Shown: positions 10,012 to 18,446 of the stretch, in pieces
Position numbering within the stretch: the stretch's first letter is position 1
Layout of the letters: each line of letters opens with the position of its first letter
Assembly (NCBI RefSeq): GCF_014201505.1
Contig: NZ_JACHEO010000007.1
Span: 91,137-155,136 of the forward strand
Reading direction: 5' to 3'
Source of the DNA: Desulfoprunum benzoelyticum
GTDB taxonomy: Bacteria > Desulfobacterota > Desulfobulbia > Desulfobulbales > Desulfocapsaceae
Length of the DNA stretch: 64,000 nucleotides
The notes under the pieces: model-generated
Told to the model about the DNA's origin: nothing
The model's input: the letters and a program-made list of their open reading frames with translations, nothing else
Database searches by the model: none
Program-made: the position numbers and the translations under genes

Positions 10012-10884
10012 ATGAATTTCCAGGACATCATCTTCAATCTCGGCGCCTACTGGGCCGATCAGGGCTGCCTGATCCAGCAGCCATACGACATGGAGGTCGG
10101 CGCCGGCACCTTCCATCCGGCGACCCTGCTCCGCTCCCTCGGGCCCGAACCATGGCGAGCCGCCTACCCGCAACCATCGCGGCGCCCGACTGACGGGCGG
10201 TATGGAGACAACCCTAACCGTCTGCAGCATTACTACCAGTACCAGGTTGTTCTCAAACCGTCACCGCTCGAGGTACAGGACCTCTATCTCGGCAGCCTCG
10301 AACGCTTCGGGCTGAGCCTGAGCGAGCATGACATCCGCTTTGTCGAAGATGACTGGGAGTCACCGACCCTGGGCGCCTCCGGCCTTGGCTGGGAAGTTTG
10401 GCTAGACGGCATGGAAATAACCCAGTTCACCTATTTCCAGCAGGCCGGCTCGATTGACCTGCACCCGACCACCGTCGAGATCACCTATGGACTGGAGCGG
10501 ATCGCCATGTATCTGCAGGGGGTGGAAAGTGTTTACGACATCGCCTGGAACGACTCGGTGACCTATGGTGAAATTTTCCATCAGGCGGAAGTTGAATTTT
10601 CCACCTTCAATTTCGAAGAAGCCAATGTCGAACGGTTGACGGCCTTTTTTGATATATACGAAGAAGAGGCGACAAAACTGGTGGACAAGAACCTCATCCT
10701 GCCGGCCTACGACTACTGCCTCAAATGCTCACACACCTTCAATCTTCTCGATGCCCGCAATGCGATCAGCGTATCGGAGAGGACCAGGTATATCGGCCGG
10801 ATCAGGAATATTGCCAGGCGGGTCGCCGAGAGTTATGTCGCTCAGCGGCAGGAGATGGGACATCCACTTTTGAAGAAGGCGTGA
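10012..10884 (+). CDS. glyQ: Glycyl-tRNA synthetase alpha subunit
   Basis: This 290-residue class II synthetase subunit starts at ATG 10012 ([18 protein letters not shown]). The start is chosen because it matches the family N-terminus, although the frame stays open further upstream. Family motifs include [34 protein letters not shown] at the C-terminus, and the active-site region [20 protein letters not shown]. It forms the alpha2beta2 enzyme with GlyS to charge tRNA-Gly. The glyS gene normally follows directly. Here a convergent tRNA-Sec gene follows instead and no glyS is present in this window, so the beta subunit must be elsewhere. A TATAAT-like element lies about 130 bases upstream, but no matching -35 was found. 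Confidence 0.93.
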   Translation: MNFQDIIFNLGAYWADQGCLIQQPYDMEVGAGTFHPATLLRSLGPEPWRAAYPQPSRRPTDGRYGDNPNRLQHYYQYQVVLKPSPLEVQDLYLGSLERFGLSLSEHDIRFVEDDWESPTLGASGLGWEVWLDGMEITQFTYFQQAGSIDLHPTTVEITYGLERIAMYLQGVESVYDIAWNDSVTYGEIFHQAEVEFSTFNFEEANVERLTAFFDIYEEEATKLVDKNLILPAYDYCLKCSHTFNLLDARNAISVSERTRYIGRIRNIARRVAESYVAQRQEMGHPLLKKA

Positions 10885-10887
10885 AAT

Positions 10888-10985
10888 TGGCGGAAGTGCA
10901 TGGGAATCGAACCCACCTGAGAGGCTATTAACCCCACACACCGGATTTGAAGTCCGGGAGAGCCACCAGTGCCCTGTCCACTTCC
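10888..10985 (-). tRNA. selC: Selenocysteine tRNA (anticodon UCA)
   Basis: Read on the minus strand, the 98-base gene begins GGAAGTGG and ends CACTTCCGCCA with the CCA encoded. The anticodon loop is ACTTCAAATC, giving UCA, which reads UGA. The features of bacterial tRNA-Sec are present: a long acceptor arm, an extra-long variable arm of about 20 bases, and a T-arm GGTGGGTTCGATTCCCAT. The layout is that of E. coli selC. It implies that the organism makes selenoproteins such as formate dehydrogenase. It is convergent with glyQ. Confidence 0.93.
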
Positions 10986-11027
10986 GCATGTGCCGTTCAA
11001 AAGAGGAGGCTACTATACTAATTAGAG

Positions 11028-11057
11028 TTGACCTTGAAAACAAGTTTTTATTATACT
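11028..11057 (+). promoter_or_regulatory. Sigma-70-type promoter before the acidic small protein
   Basis: The element is TTGACC (11028-11033), an 18-base spacer, then TATACT (11052-11057), about 110 bases ahead of the start at 11169. On the opposite strand a TATAGT (near 11012-11017) with a weak TTTTCA may serve the selC gene, so this small interval may carry divergent promoters. Confidence 0.5.
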
Positions 11058-11168
11058 GTCGCGTTTTGATACTGACAGTCCAAAAGAACGAATTGCCTTT
11101 GCCGTACTGAATTCCCGAAATTCGAACCCTTTTCTCCACACGTATTTTCAATTTCGACAATAGCCGAT

Positions 11169-11522
11169 ATGCAGTGTGAACGACTTATAAAACTGGCAAA
11201 GTCATGGTACCTCAGCGTCAGGGATGAAACCATGGCCCCGGCCCGCATGATTTCCTTTATTGAGCAGCACGTCGCTCATTGCGAGGTCTGCCAGGCCGAT
11301 CCGGTCATCCACGATGAGATCGTCAAGATCACCGAGATCATTCTTCCAGAGTCGAAAATTCCCAAGGCAATGCGGTTGAGCGCCGATTCCGAAGAGGAGG
11401 AGGATGAAGAATCAGACAGTGGAGAAGATGATCTTCACGAGGATTCCGAAGCGGAAGACGAGGATCTTGAGGATATTGAAGATATCGATGAGGAACCAAT
11501 GCTCGACGACGACGAAATCTGA
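11169..11522 (+). CDS. Small protein with Cys/His N-terminus and strongly acidic tail
   Basis: This 117-residue protein is of unknown function. The first 60 residues are mixed helical, with C3 and a HxxxxHCEVC cluster (about 36-43) that could bind a metal, although a full zinc site is not obvious. From about residue 70 to the end it is almost entirely Glu and Asp (SADSEEEEDEESDSGEDD, ending PMLDDDEI), so it is probably disordered. A good sigma-70-type promoter lies upstream, with no strong Shine-Dalgarno. The coding bias of the N-terminal part and the isolated position between tRNA-Sec and a convergent acyltransferase argue for a real gene. Acidic tails like this occur in DNA-mimic or chaperone-like proteins, but no function is claimed. 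Confidence 0.65.
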   Translation: MQCERLIKLAKSWYLSVRDETMAPARMISFIEQHVAHCEVCQADPVIHDEIVKITEIILPESKIPKAMRLSADSEEEEDEESDSGEDDLHEDSEAEDEDLEDIEDIDEEPMLDDDEI

Positions 11523-11578
11523 AACGTTCTCCAGGGCACAACTTTCCCCGGTACACCGCACACCCGGATGCACATTGG

Positions 11579-12367
11579 TCACCCCTCATTCCAATTGGTC
11601 AGTTGAGCCGCGATAAATTCCGTAATCCGATGCTGTTCCTCATTTCCTTTGCCTATAACCCGAAGCGCTGAGCCGAAGGCAAAGTAGACTTTTCGCCGAA
11701 CATTCAACCGTCCAAAATCTTTCAAATATTTCCCATTCATCCACGCATCCGTCCGCAGAGCCAGCGGGACGATCGGGACCTCGGCTTTTTTCGCCAGCTT
11801 GACACCTATCGAGGTCATCTCCGCCGGATCAAAGGAAGTGGTCCTGGTCGTCTGAGGGAAGACAATGATCGAGGTCCCCTCCCCGAGCCGTTTTGCGCCT
11901 TCCTCCAGAACAGTCTTCAAGTCCTGGCGCGGATTGGTGCGGGTGACGGCGACCGGATCCCGGGATCGCATGACATGCCGAAAGACCGGATACGTCAGCA
12001 GGCTTTCCTTGATGACGAATGTGACCGGTTTCAGCGGCTGAATCATCACCGGCAGGAGCAGCGTCTCCATCATGCTCATATGATTGCCGATGATTACACA
12101 AGGCCCATCGAATGAGGTGAATTCGGTTAGGCCGCTGATCTCTATCTGCAATCCGATCCGTTCCAGCAGTCGCAGGACCTCGAGGCTGCTTTTCGTCCAC
12201 TCTTCGCCGTCATACCTGCCGGCCTTGGCCAACCTGCTCGCCTTGATGACAATGCCGATAAAACAACTGTAAAAGCAGAGCGACGGCCAGATCTTCGCGA
12301 TTCCGGACGGATTCCGTCTCGCCATTGCCGTTGAATACGATGAATCGACCCTTAATACCTCATGCAT
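11579..12367 (-). CDS. Lysophospholipid acyltransferase family protein (PlsC-like)
   Basis: This 262-residue protein has an N-terminal hydrophobic helix (about 28-45) and the PlsC/LPLAT fold, which transfers acyl chains to lysophospholipids at the inner membrane. The first catalytic motif reads GNHMSMMET, so the usual HxxxxD is HxxxxE here. The second motif reads VFPQTTRTTSF in place of FPEGTRS. The PIVPLALRTDAW segment matches motif IV. The substitutions recur in some LPLAT subfamilies but make the exact activity uncertain. The start is ATG 12367, preceded by GGGGGAAAAGAG. It is the last of a run of minus-strand genes after the ZntB-like transporter, with a 40-base gap. Confidence 0.75.
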   Translation of the reverse strand: MHEVLRVDSSYSTAMARRNPSGIAKIWPSLCFYSCFIGIVIKASRLAKAGRYDGEEWTKSSLEVLRLLERIGLQIEISGLTEFTSFDGPCVIIGNHMSMMETLLLPVMIQPLKPVTFVIKESLLTYPVFRHVMRSRDPVAVTRTNPRQDLKTVLEEGAKRLGEGTSIIVFPQTTRTTSFDPAEMTSIGVKLAKKAEVPIVPLALRTDAWMNGKYLKDFGRLNVRRKVYFAFGSALRVIGKGNEEQHRITEFIAAQLTNWNEG

Positions 12368-12410
12368 TCTCTTTTCCCCCTGAAATCCGGCTCGGCAGCC
12401 GTCTCCGATC

Positions 12411-13400
12411 TTACATCCATTTTTTGTTCTTCAGATATATCAGTTGCATGGCAAACACCACCAGAACGAGAAGGCAGAACAGAGAGAATCCCCACCTTCC
12501 CGAGGCCCCGGGTATTCCTCCGAGGTTGACCCCCAGCAGGCCGGCGAGAAAACCAAGCGGCATGAATATCGTCGCCACCAGAGACAACATGTACATCCGC
12601 TTGTTCATCTCCTCTGACAATTGACTCACCAGCTCCTCATGCAGAACGACCGAACGATCGCGTATCGAATCAAGTTCTTCGACATAGCGAAACAGACGAT
12701 CGGCAACCTCACGCAGGCGCAACCGGTCGGCATCCTGCAACCAGGTTATTTTCAAGCTCTGGATGTATCCAAGGGCATCCCGCTGCGGGGCGAGATACTT
12801 ACGCAATTCGATAATCTGCCGGCGCAGATTGGAGAGGAGCTGCCGCTGACTGCTGCCTTTTTCCATCGCCATCTCCTCCTCGAGCCCGTCGAAGATGATC
12901 TCGAAATCCTCGACCACATCACCAACCCGGTTCATCACGTATTCACACATCTGCGCCAGAAATTCACCCGGGGCGGCCGGTCCTGCTCCCGATTCAATCG
13001 CCGACCCCATATCGTCGATCGAGGGCAGAAAGCGCTGGCCCGTACTGAAAACCGCCTGCCCGTCAATCCACAGACGGATCGCGACCATGTCTTCGGGAAC
13101 CGCCCCCGGATTGAGGTTGACCCCACGCAGTCCCATCAACAGACCATCATGAAAAGGCGTGCTCCGCGGCCTGGAGTCTACTGCGAGCAGATTCTCGACG
13201 ACAAGGTAATCGAGGCCTTTGCGGTTTTTCAGCCACTGCTGGACATACGGATGACTGTAATCGAGATGCAGCCATAAAAATTTGCCGTCACCCGGCTGCC
13301 AGCGTTCAATCTCGGACCAGTTTATGGCGGTACCCCCGCCTTCGCCGTCGAGGATGAACGCCTTTACCAGACCGCCCTGCGCCGTGTTCCGATCGCTCAT
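12411..13400 (-). CDS. zntB: CorA-family divalent cation transporter, ZntB-type
   Basis: This 329-residue protein has a large cytoplasmic N-terminal domain (about 1-265) with the long stalk helix, then two C-terminal membrane helices. The first helix ends in the signature GVNLGGIPG, which is the ZntB form of the CorA GMN motif, and the protein closes with a basic tail (YLKNKKWM). ZntB proteins carry zinc or other divalent cations across the inner membrane, with import by proton coupling shown for E. coli ZntB. The ATG overlaps the stop of the upstream mechanosensitive channel gene by four bases, so the two are translationally coupled. Assignment to ZntB rather than CorA rests on the loop motif. 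Confidence 0.85.
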   Translation of the reverse strand: MSDRNTAQGGLVKAFILDGEGGGTAINWSEIERWQPGDGKFLWLHLDYSHPYVQQWLKNRKGLDYLVVENLLAVDSRPRSTPFHDGLLMGLRGVNLNPGAVPEDMVAIRLWIDGQAVFSTGQRFLPSIDDMGSAIESGAGPAAPGEFLAQMCEYVMNRVGDVVEDFEIIFDGLEEEMAMEKGSSQRQLLSNLRRQIIELRKYLAPQRDALGYIQSLKITWLQDADRLRLREVADRLFRYVEELDSIRDRSVVLHEELVSQLSEEMNKRMYMLSLVATIFMPLGFLAGLLGVNLGGIPGASGRWGFSLFCLLVLVVFAMQLIYLKNKKWM

Positions 13401-15697
13401 GAGGTTGTCCTGATGTGGATATCACGCTGGGGAAATGGAATTTCGATGCCATGGCGGCGAAAGGCCTCGTCGATCAGGTAATTCATCTCGCTGCGCACGC
13501 GAACCCGGCTGTCGATGGTTTTGAGGTGACAGAACAGATCGAAATTGAGCGAACTCTCGGCAAACTCCTGGAAGACGACATCGGGCCGGGGCGAACTGCC
13601 ATCGACGATGACCTCGTCATGCCCGTTGGCGATCTCGAGTAACAGACGCCGTACCAGCGCGGTATCCGAGCCGTAGGCCACGCCCACCGAAACCTTCAGT
13701 CGTCCGCGATGATCGTTGAACATCATGTTGGTGACCGGCGAGGAGATCAGTTCCGAGTTCGGGACGATGACATCGGCACGGTCGAAGGTCTGGATGATCG
13801 TCGACCGGACGCTGATCTTCTTGACGTATCCTTCGGTCGACCCGGCGACGATCCAGTCGCCGCGTTTGATCGGTTGTTCAAACAGCAGAATCAGTCCGGA
13901 CACGAAATTGTTGACGATATTCTGCAGACCGAAACCGATACCGACCGACAGGGCCCCGGCGATCACCGCAAGGCCGGAAAAGTTGACGCCGGCGATCGAC
14001 AGACCGGCAATGGCGGCAACGACGTAGCACACGTACCCGGTCACGGTGAGGAGCGCCTCCCGGGTACTTTCCGCAAAGACCGCCTCCTGCTCCCATTTGC
14101 GGTTGAGTATTTTCTTGATCCACAAGGTCAGCGACCAGCCGACAATGAACAGGAAAACGCCGAGGACGATACGGGCCGGAACGATCAGCAGCTTGCCGAT
14201 CTGGAAACCGTTGACCAGAAAACCCAGCAGCAACCGGGCGTACACTTCGGCAAAATCCCAGATCGCCACCAGCACGAGAAAAATCGACACCGCGATGATG
14301 AACTTGAGAATGGCCCGTAGCCATCCGATTCCCCTCAACAATTCATCTTCATCTCCGTCTTCGAGGAGGATGCCGAGCCTGTCAAACATGCGGTGTCGGT
14401 TGTCGTAAACGATCGCAAGGAGCCACTGGACGATATCCAGAAGCATGACCGTTGCGGCGAAAAGCACAAACGACCAGGCAAATCCGGCCAGCAGATGAGA
14501 AGAAAAGGCGCGAAAACCAAAAATCTCGAGATACAGGACAACCACCATCGCCACAAACAGCAGAAATCGGATTATCCGCCCTGTTGCCCGCAGAACCGGG
14601 AAAAAACCGGAGATCGTCATGATCGTCAGGGCCGTCAGGAAAATGGTGCTGCCGACAGCGACAAATCGAATGGGGAGAGCGACGGCATCAGGCACCAGAT
14701 CGAGATCGGGGGCGCCAAGCATGAAAACGACAAGCGCCGCACCGGCGGCGGCACACCTCACCATCCATCGCTGCAGAATGTTCAACGAACCGCCGTGAGC
14801 CGACTGTCCGGTCGAACGGCAGAGGGATTCCACCAGGGCCGGGAGCAGGAAGGCCACCAGCAGAGCAGAAGAGAGCCATGGCAGAAAGGAGGTCGCTTCG
14901 TCCCCCGCCAGAAGCAGCCAGGAAACAGCGGTGGTTCCGACCACAATCCCGAGCCCGAGGCGAAACAGCAGCGAATGGCGGTTGATCAGGGCCACAAACC
15001 GGCCGAGACTGCCGCCTCTGTCCATGTTCAGATAGCGTTCAATCTTCACCGCCAGCATGCCGAACAGCCATATCGTCAGGCACACCGCCAGCAGCAGCGC
15101 CACAATCTGGTGTCCGGTCACCGCCAGAATGCCTTGCCGGGCCTTCGTCCAATCAGGCAGGAGCTCCTCGCCGGGGGTTCGGCGAAGTTCCGTCACCAGT
15201 TCCCAGAGCGGTTTCTCCTTGCCCAGAACCCGGCTGCGCTGGCCTTCCTGCCGTTTCACTTCCAGCTTCCGCAAGGCTTCCTGGCCGTTGATGGCAAGCA
15301 ACCGGTATTCGCCCAGTTGCGCCTCCTTCAACTTGCGCATACTGCCCAACCCGTCACGCTCCCTGGCCATACGGGCCGATTCCCCCTCGACCTTGTCCCC
15401 CAGGGCCTTCAGGGCGGCATCGATCTCCACAACCTCTTTCTGCAGGATCTTCTGCTGCTCCTCACCCTGGCGCAGATGGCCGGCGATCTCGTTGCGCAAC
15501 GATTCGTACTGGTCGGGATCCCAGGATTTTTTGTCAAGACTCCCGATCAGCTTCTTGATCTGCTGGTTGCCCTTGATTGGATCATAGATGGTGCTTTCGG
15601 TCGAAACCGGTTCCGCGACGGCCACCACCGGACAGATCCACAGCCCCGTCATCAGGAGAATGAGGACGATCAAATTCGAATATCGTATTGAGTGCAT
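13397..15697 (-). CDS. Large MscS-family mechanosensitive channel (MscK/MscM-like)
   Basis: The protein has 766 residues from ATG 15697, chosen because it begins a clear signal peptide (MHSIRYSNLIVLILLMTG, cleavage near AVAEP). A periplasmic coiled-coil domain (about 30-150) is followed by about ten membrane helices, then the MscS pore and beta domain. The pore helix motif is GALSVGIGFGLQNIVNNFVS, followed by FEQPIKRGDWI. The C-terminal alpha/beta domain ends IEIPFPQRDIHIRT, a classic MscS ending. Such channels open under membrane tension to release osmolytes. The size is close to the larger MscK/YjeP class, though shorter than E. coli MscK. It overlaps the ZntB gene by four bases. Confidence 0.88.
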   Translation of the reverse strand: MHSIRYSNLIVLILLMTGLWICPVVAVAEPVSTESTIYDPIKGNQQIKKLIGSLDKKSWDPDQYESLRNEIAGHLRQGEEQQKILQKEVVEIDAALKALGDKVEGESARMARERDGLGSMRKLKEAQLGEYRLLAINGQEALRKLEVKRQEGQRSRVLGKEKPLWELVTELRRTPGEELLPDWTKARQGILAVTGHQIVALLLAVCLTIWLFGMLAVKIERYLNMDRGGSLGRFVALINRHSLLFRLGLGIVVGTTAVSWLLLAGDEATSFLPWLSSALLVAFLLPALVESLCRSTGQSAHGGSLNILQRWMVRCAAAGAALVVFMLGAPDLDLVPDAVALPIRFVAVGSTIFLTALTIMTISGFFPVLRATGRIIRFLLFVAMVVVLYLEIFGFRAFSSHLLAGFAWSFVLFAATVMLLDIVQWLLAIVYDNRHRMFDRLGILLEDGDEDELLRGIGWLRAILKFIIAVSIFLVLVAIWDFAEVYARLLLGFLVNGFQIGKLLIVPARIVLGVFLFIVGWSLTLWIKKILNRKWEQEAVFAESTREALLTVTGYVCYVVAAIAGLSIAGVNFSGLAVIAGALSVGIGFGLQNIVNNFVSGLILLFEQPIKRGDWIVAGSTEGYVKKISVRSTIIQTFDRADVIVPNSELISSPVTNMMFNDHRGRLKVSVGVAYGSDTALVRRLLLEIANGHDEVIVDGSSPRPDVVFQEFAESSLNFDLFCHLKTIDSRVRVRSEMNYLIDEAFRRHGIEIPFPQRDIHIRTTS

Positions 15698-16191
15698 TGA
15701 CGGGTTCCGAACTGAAGTTGACGGAAGGAAAGATGTTAACAATTTGGTTTTCTTAAATAAGATACAACAACACCGCCGCATTGAAAAGGAGAAACAACAG
15801 CGGGAAGGGTAGCGTCGACCGCCAGCGCCATCGACGCCCCCGGCACTGGAATTCATGACGGATGACCACGTCGATCTGATGGCAGCGAAATCGGTCAGGC
15901 ACCCCGATCATGGCAAACCAGCCCCACCTGTAAAAAAAAAGACCTGCTACGGTTATCTGTAGCAGGTCAATATATGAAAAAGCCGCAGTGGGCCAGAAAG
16001 GTGATTTGACCAGGAAGGAACGCGGCGACGTGAAACACCTGCCGCCATGCGACACCGCAGTGTGTCGGGACCGGTTCTTTATCACAGTTCATCTGATCGT
16101 GCAAGAGAAAAAATGACAATGTTCTCATTATTTCAATCCGACGCTCGATCGTCTTTTCTGCAACAGGTGAGGGTGAAAGATCTTGGACACC
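15698..16191. other. Intergenic region with one terminator
   Basis: There is no convincing gene between the MscS-like channel start and the end of the chemosensory operon. The right-hand part is downstream of the operon and holds its terminator. The left part should hold the promoter of the mechanosensitive channel, but no clear -35/-10 pair was found. A sequence near 16010-16020 (GACCAGGAAGGAACG) recalls the SRP RNA tip but does not fold as one. Confidence 0.5.
15932..15968 (-). terminator. Rho-independent terminator of the Wsp-like operon
   Basis: A perfect 10-bp stem (15941-15950 with 15959-15968) with an 8-base loop is followed, on the minus strand, by a run of nine T residues. It lies about 220 bases beyond the stop of the response-regulator gene. 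Confidence 0.85.
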
Positions 16192-17367
16192 TCACCCCTT
16201 ATTTTTCGCCTGCATTATTTCATATACGTCCGGGTACAGTTTCTCCATGCATTGAGGGCAGATACCATGCGTAAAGGTCGCATCGGAGTGGTTCTTGATA
16301 TAGGTTTCGATCTGATTCCAGTACCCTTGGTCATCACGGATCTTCTTGCATGAAGCGCAGATCGGCAGCAACCCGCTCAAGGTCTTGATATTGGCCAGCG
16401 CCTCCTGAAGATCACGGATGAGATTCTCCCGCTCCCGTTCCAGTTTTTTCCGTTGATCGACGTTGCGGGCGACGGTGATGCCGGCGATGATGCCCCCGGT
16501 CGCATCCTGCAGCGGCGAGGCGGTGATCTCGAAGCAGGAGGTGCCGCCGGCAACGGGCTTGATCATCTCGTGGGTATGGATCCCGCCGTCGCTGAAAGAT
16601 TTCAGGACTGGACAGGATCGACAGGGGGCAGCGATGTCCCCGTATGCCTGATAGCATTTTTCTCCCCGATGATCGCCAAAGTACGAAATGTGGATCTGGT
16701 TTTGATAAAGAATGATCAAGTTCCGGTCATGGATGCTGATACCGTCGCCGATCGCGGCGATGATCGACTCGGTCTTCGCCTTTTCCTGTTCCAGTCGCTC
16801 ATGCGACTCCCGCAGTTTCGTCTGCGTGACGAGCAGTTCCTGATTCTTATGATAGGCACTTTCATAGGTCGAGAGCAGGAGATCGAGGATCTGCAGGCGC
16901 TCGGCACTGATCCGATACGTATGGCCGGAGAAGAAGACCTCCGAACCCGTATCCGCTTTCGCGGTCTCGCGCAGTTCCCGGTTGGCGATGAGGTATTCGA
17001 TGCGGGATATGATATACTTCTCGTCGTAGGGTTTGGTGATGAAGGTGTTGGCCCCGGCCTCGAGGCCCTTGATGACGTCGGTCGGTTCCGACAGCGAGGT
17101 GACCAGGATGACCGGCAGATCCTTCAACCGCTGGTCAGCCCTGATCCGGCGACAGAGTTCATAGCCGTCCATCTCCGGCATCACGATGTCGGTGACGACG
17201 ATATCCGGCAGGCGGTTCTCCAGAAACTGCAGGGCCTCTTCGCCATTGGCCGCCAGCGAGACCTGAAAGTCCTTTTTCCCCAGGATATATCGCAGATGTT
17301 CGGCCTGCGTCCGGCTGTCCTCGACAATCAGTATGTCCAGATGATTTTCTGCCGCCGTTGTGTTCAT
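16192..17367 (-). CDS. Response regulator with PAS-like sensor and Cys-rich C-terminus; output of the Wsp-like pathway
   Basis: The protein has 391 residues. Residues about 10-130 form a receiver domain, with phospho-Asp in DIVVTDIVMPEMDG and the switch Lys in FITKPYD. A helical linker follows (about 165-205). A PAS-like domain (about 205-320) contains the segment PCRSCPVL, then a coiled coil (about 320-345). The C-terminal segment is LSGLLPICASCKKIRDDQGYW ... THGICPQCMEKLYPD. The two Cys pairs (CxxC and CPQC) look like a metal-binding knuckle. In Pseudomonas Wsp operons this position is taken by WspR, a receiver-GGDEF diguanylate cyclase. Here no GGDEF, DNA-binding or enzymatic domain is seen. 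The start overlaps the cheB stop (ATGA). Confidence 0.85.
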   Translation of the reverse strand: MNTTAAENHLDILIVEDSRTQAEHLRYILGKKDFQVSLAANGEEALQFLENRLPDIVVTDIVMPEMDGYELCRRIRADQRLKDLPVILVTSLSEPTDVIKGLEAGANTFITKPYDEKYIISRIEYLIANRELRETAKADTGSEVFFSGHTYRISAERLQILDLLLSTYESAYHKNQELLVTQTKLRESHERLEQEKAKTESIIAAIGDGISIHDRNLIILYQNQIHISYFGDHRGEKCYQAYGDIAAPCRSCPVLKSFSDGGIHTHEMIKPVAGGTSCFEITASPLQDATGGIIAGITVARNVDQRKKLERERENLIRDLQEALANIKTLSGLLPICASCKKIRDDQGYWNQIETYIKNHSDATFTHGICPQCMEKLYPDVYEIMQAKNKG

Positions 17368-18446
17368 ACAGTTTCCCCGTCACTGTCTTCACTTGTGATC
17401 CCGGGCATGACAACGCTCGTCAAGACCCCGGCTATCCGCTCCGCGGGCAGCACATAGTGCGCCGCATGAAGCTTCACCGCCTCCCCCGGCATGCCGTACA
17501 CTGCCGAACTCTCCTCGTTCTGGGCGATGGTGACGGCCCCTCTGTCCTTCATCAGCTTCAATTCCGCCGAGCCATCCTTTCCCATCCCCGTCAACAGGAC
17601 GCCGACCGCATTTCTGCCGAAGGTCTCCGCAACTGACCGGAAAAGATAGGAGACGGAGGGACGGAGGCCATTTTCCGGCTGGTCACAGATGCAGCAGATC
17701 CTGCCGCTTGCCCCCATTTTCATCTGGTTACCGTCCGGAGCGATATAGACATGGCCGGAGCGTGTCATACTGCCGTGGAACGGCACATGCACCGGCAGGG
17801 AGGATGTCTGGCCCAGCCATTCGGCGAACCCGTGGATGAATCCCTCGGCCATGTGCTGGACAATCAGGATGGGCGCGGGAAATTCCTTCGGCAGGGCCGC
17901 CAGCAGCTTTTCGATCACCGGCGGACCGCCGGTCGACGCCCCGACCGCCACGACCTTCACCGGCCAGGGACGGCAGACAGGATTTTCCTCCGCCGTCGTC
18001 TGCGGCTGCGGCCGTTTTTGGCCTGTTCTGAACCAGCGCCGAACCACTTTGATTTCCGACATCAACTTGACGGTCGCGATCAGATTTCTGGCGTTCCGCT
18101 CGTGGTCGGGGTGGCCGATACCCAATGGCTTCTGCAGAACGGTGAGGGCACCGGTCTCTATCGCCTGGAACGAGGTCTCCAGCTCCCGCATATCGTAACT
18201 GGCGGTGACGATGACGATGGGGACGGGAGTGGTTTCCATGATGGTCCGCGATGCCTCAAAGCCGTCCATCACCGGCATATGGATATCCATGGTGATGAGA
18301 TCCGGTTTGTCGCGGGCCACGAAATCAACCGCCTCTCTGCCATTGGCGGCCGAGCCGATGACCTCTATATCGGCATCGGAGTCGAGGATGTGCATCAACA
18401 GTTCCCGGGCAACGGGAGAATCGTCGACAACAAGGACCCTGATCAT
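17364..18446 (-). CDS. cheB: Chemotaxis response regulator / protein-glutamate methylesterase (WspF-like)
   Basis: The protein has 360 residues: receiver domain (about 1-120, phospho-Asp in LITMDIHMPVMDG), a linker, then the CheB methylesterase domain (about 165-350). The catalytic serine lies in VGASTGGP, the histidine in IVQHMAEGF, and the aspartate in TGMGKDGS, so all three are present. It removes methyl groups from the receptor and, when phosphorylated by CheA, resets adaptation. The position between cheA and the output regulator corresponds to wspF. Both ends overlap neighbours by four bases (ATGA), indicating coupled translation with cheA and the regulator gene. Confidence 0.93.
   Translation of the reverse strand: MIRVLVVDDSPVARELLMHILDSDADIEVIGSAANGREAVDFVARDKPDLITMDIHMPVMDGFEASRTIMETTPVPIVIVTASYDMRELETSFQAIETGALTVLQKPLGIGHPDHERNARNLIATVKLMSEIKVVRRWFRTGQKRPQPQTTAEENPVCRPWPVKVVAVGASTGGPPVIEKLLAALPKEFPAPILIVQHMAEGFIHGFAEWLGQTSSLPVHVPFHGSMTRSGHVYIAPDGNQMKMGASGRICCICDQPENGLRPSVSYLFRSVAETFGRNAVGVLLTGMGKDGSAELKLMKDRGAVTIAQNEESSAVYGMPGEAVKLHAAHYVLPAERIAGVLTSVVMPGITSEDSDGETV

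Noticed and set aside
15985..16085. Possible SRP RNA because of GACCAGGAAGGAACG
   Set aside because: The flanking bases do not form the conserved SRP tip loop or long stem, and the GGTCAGGTCCGGAAGGAAGC core is absent.
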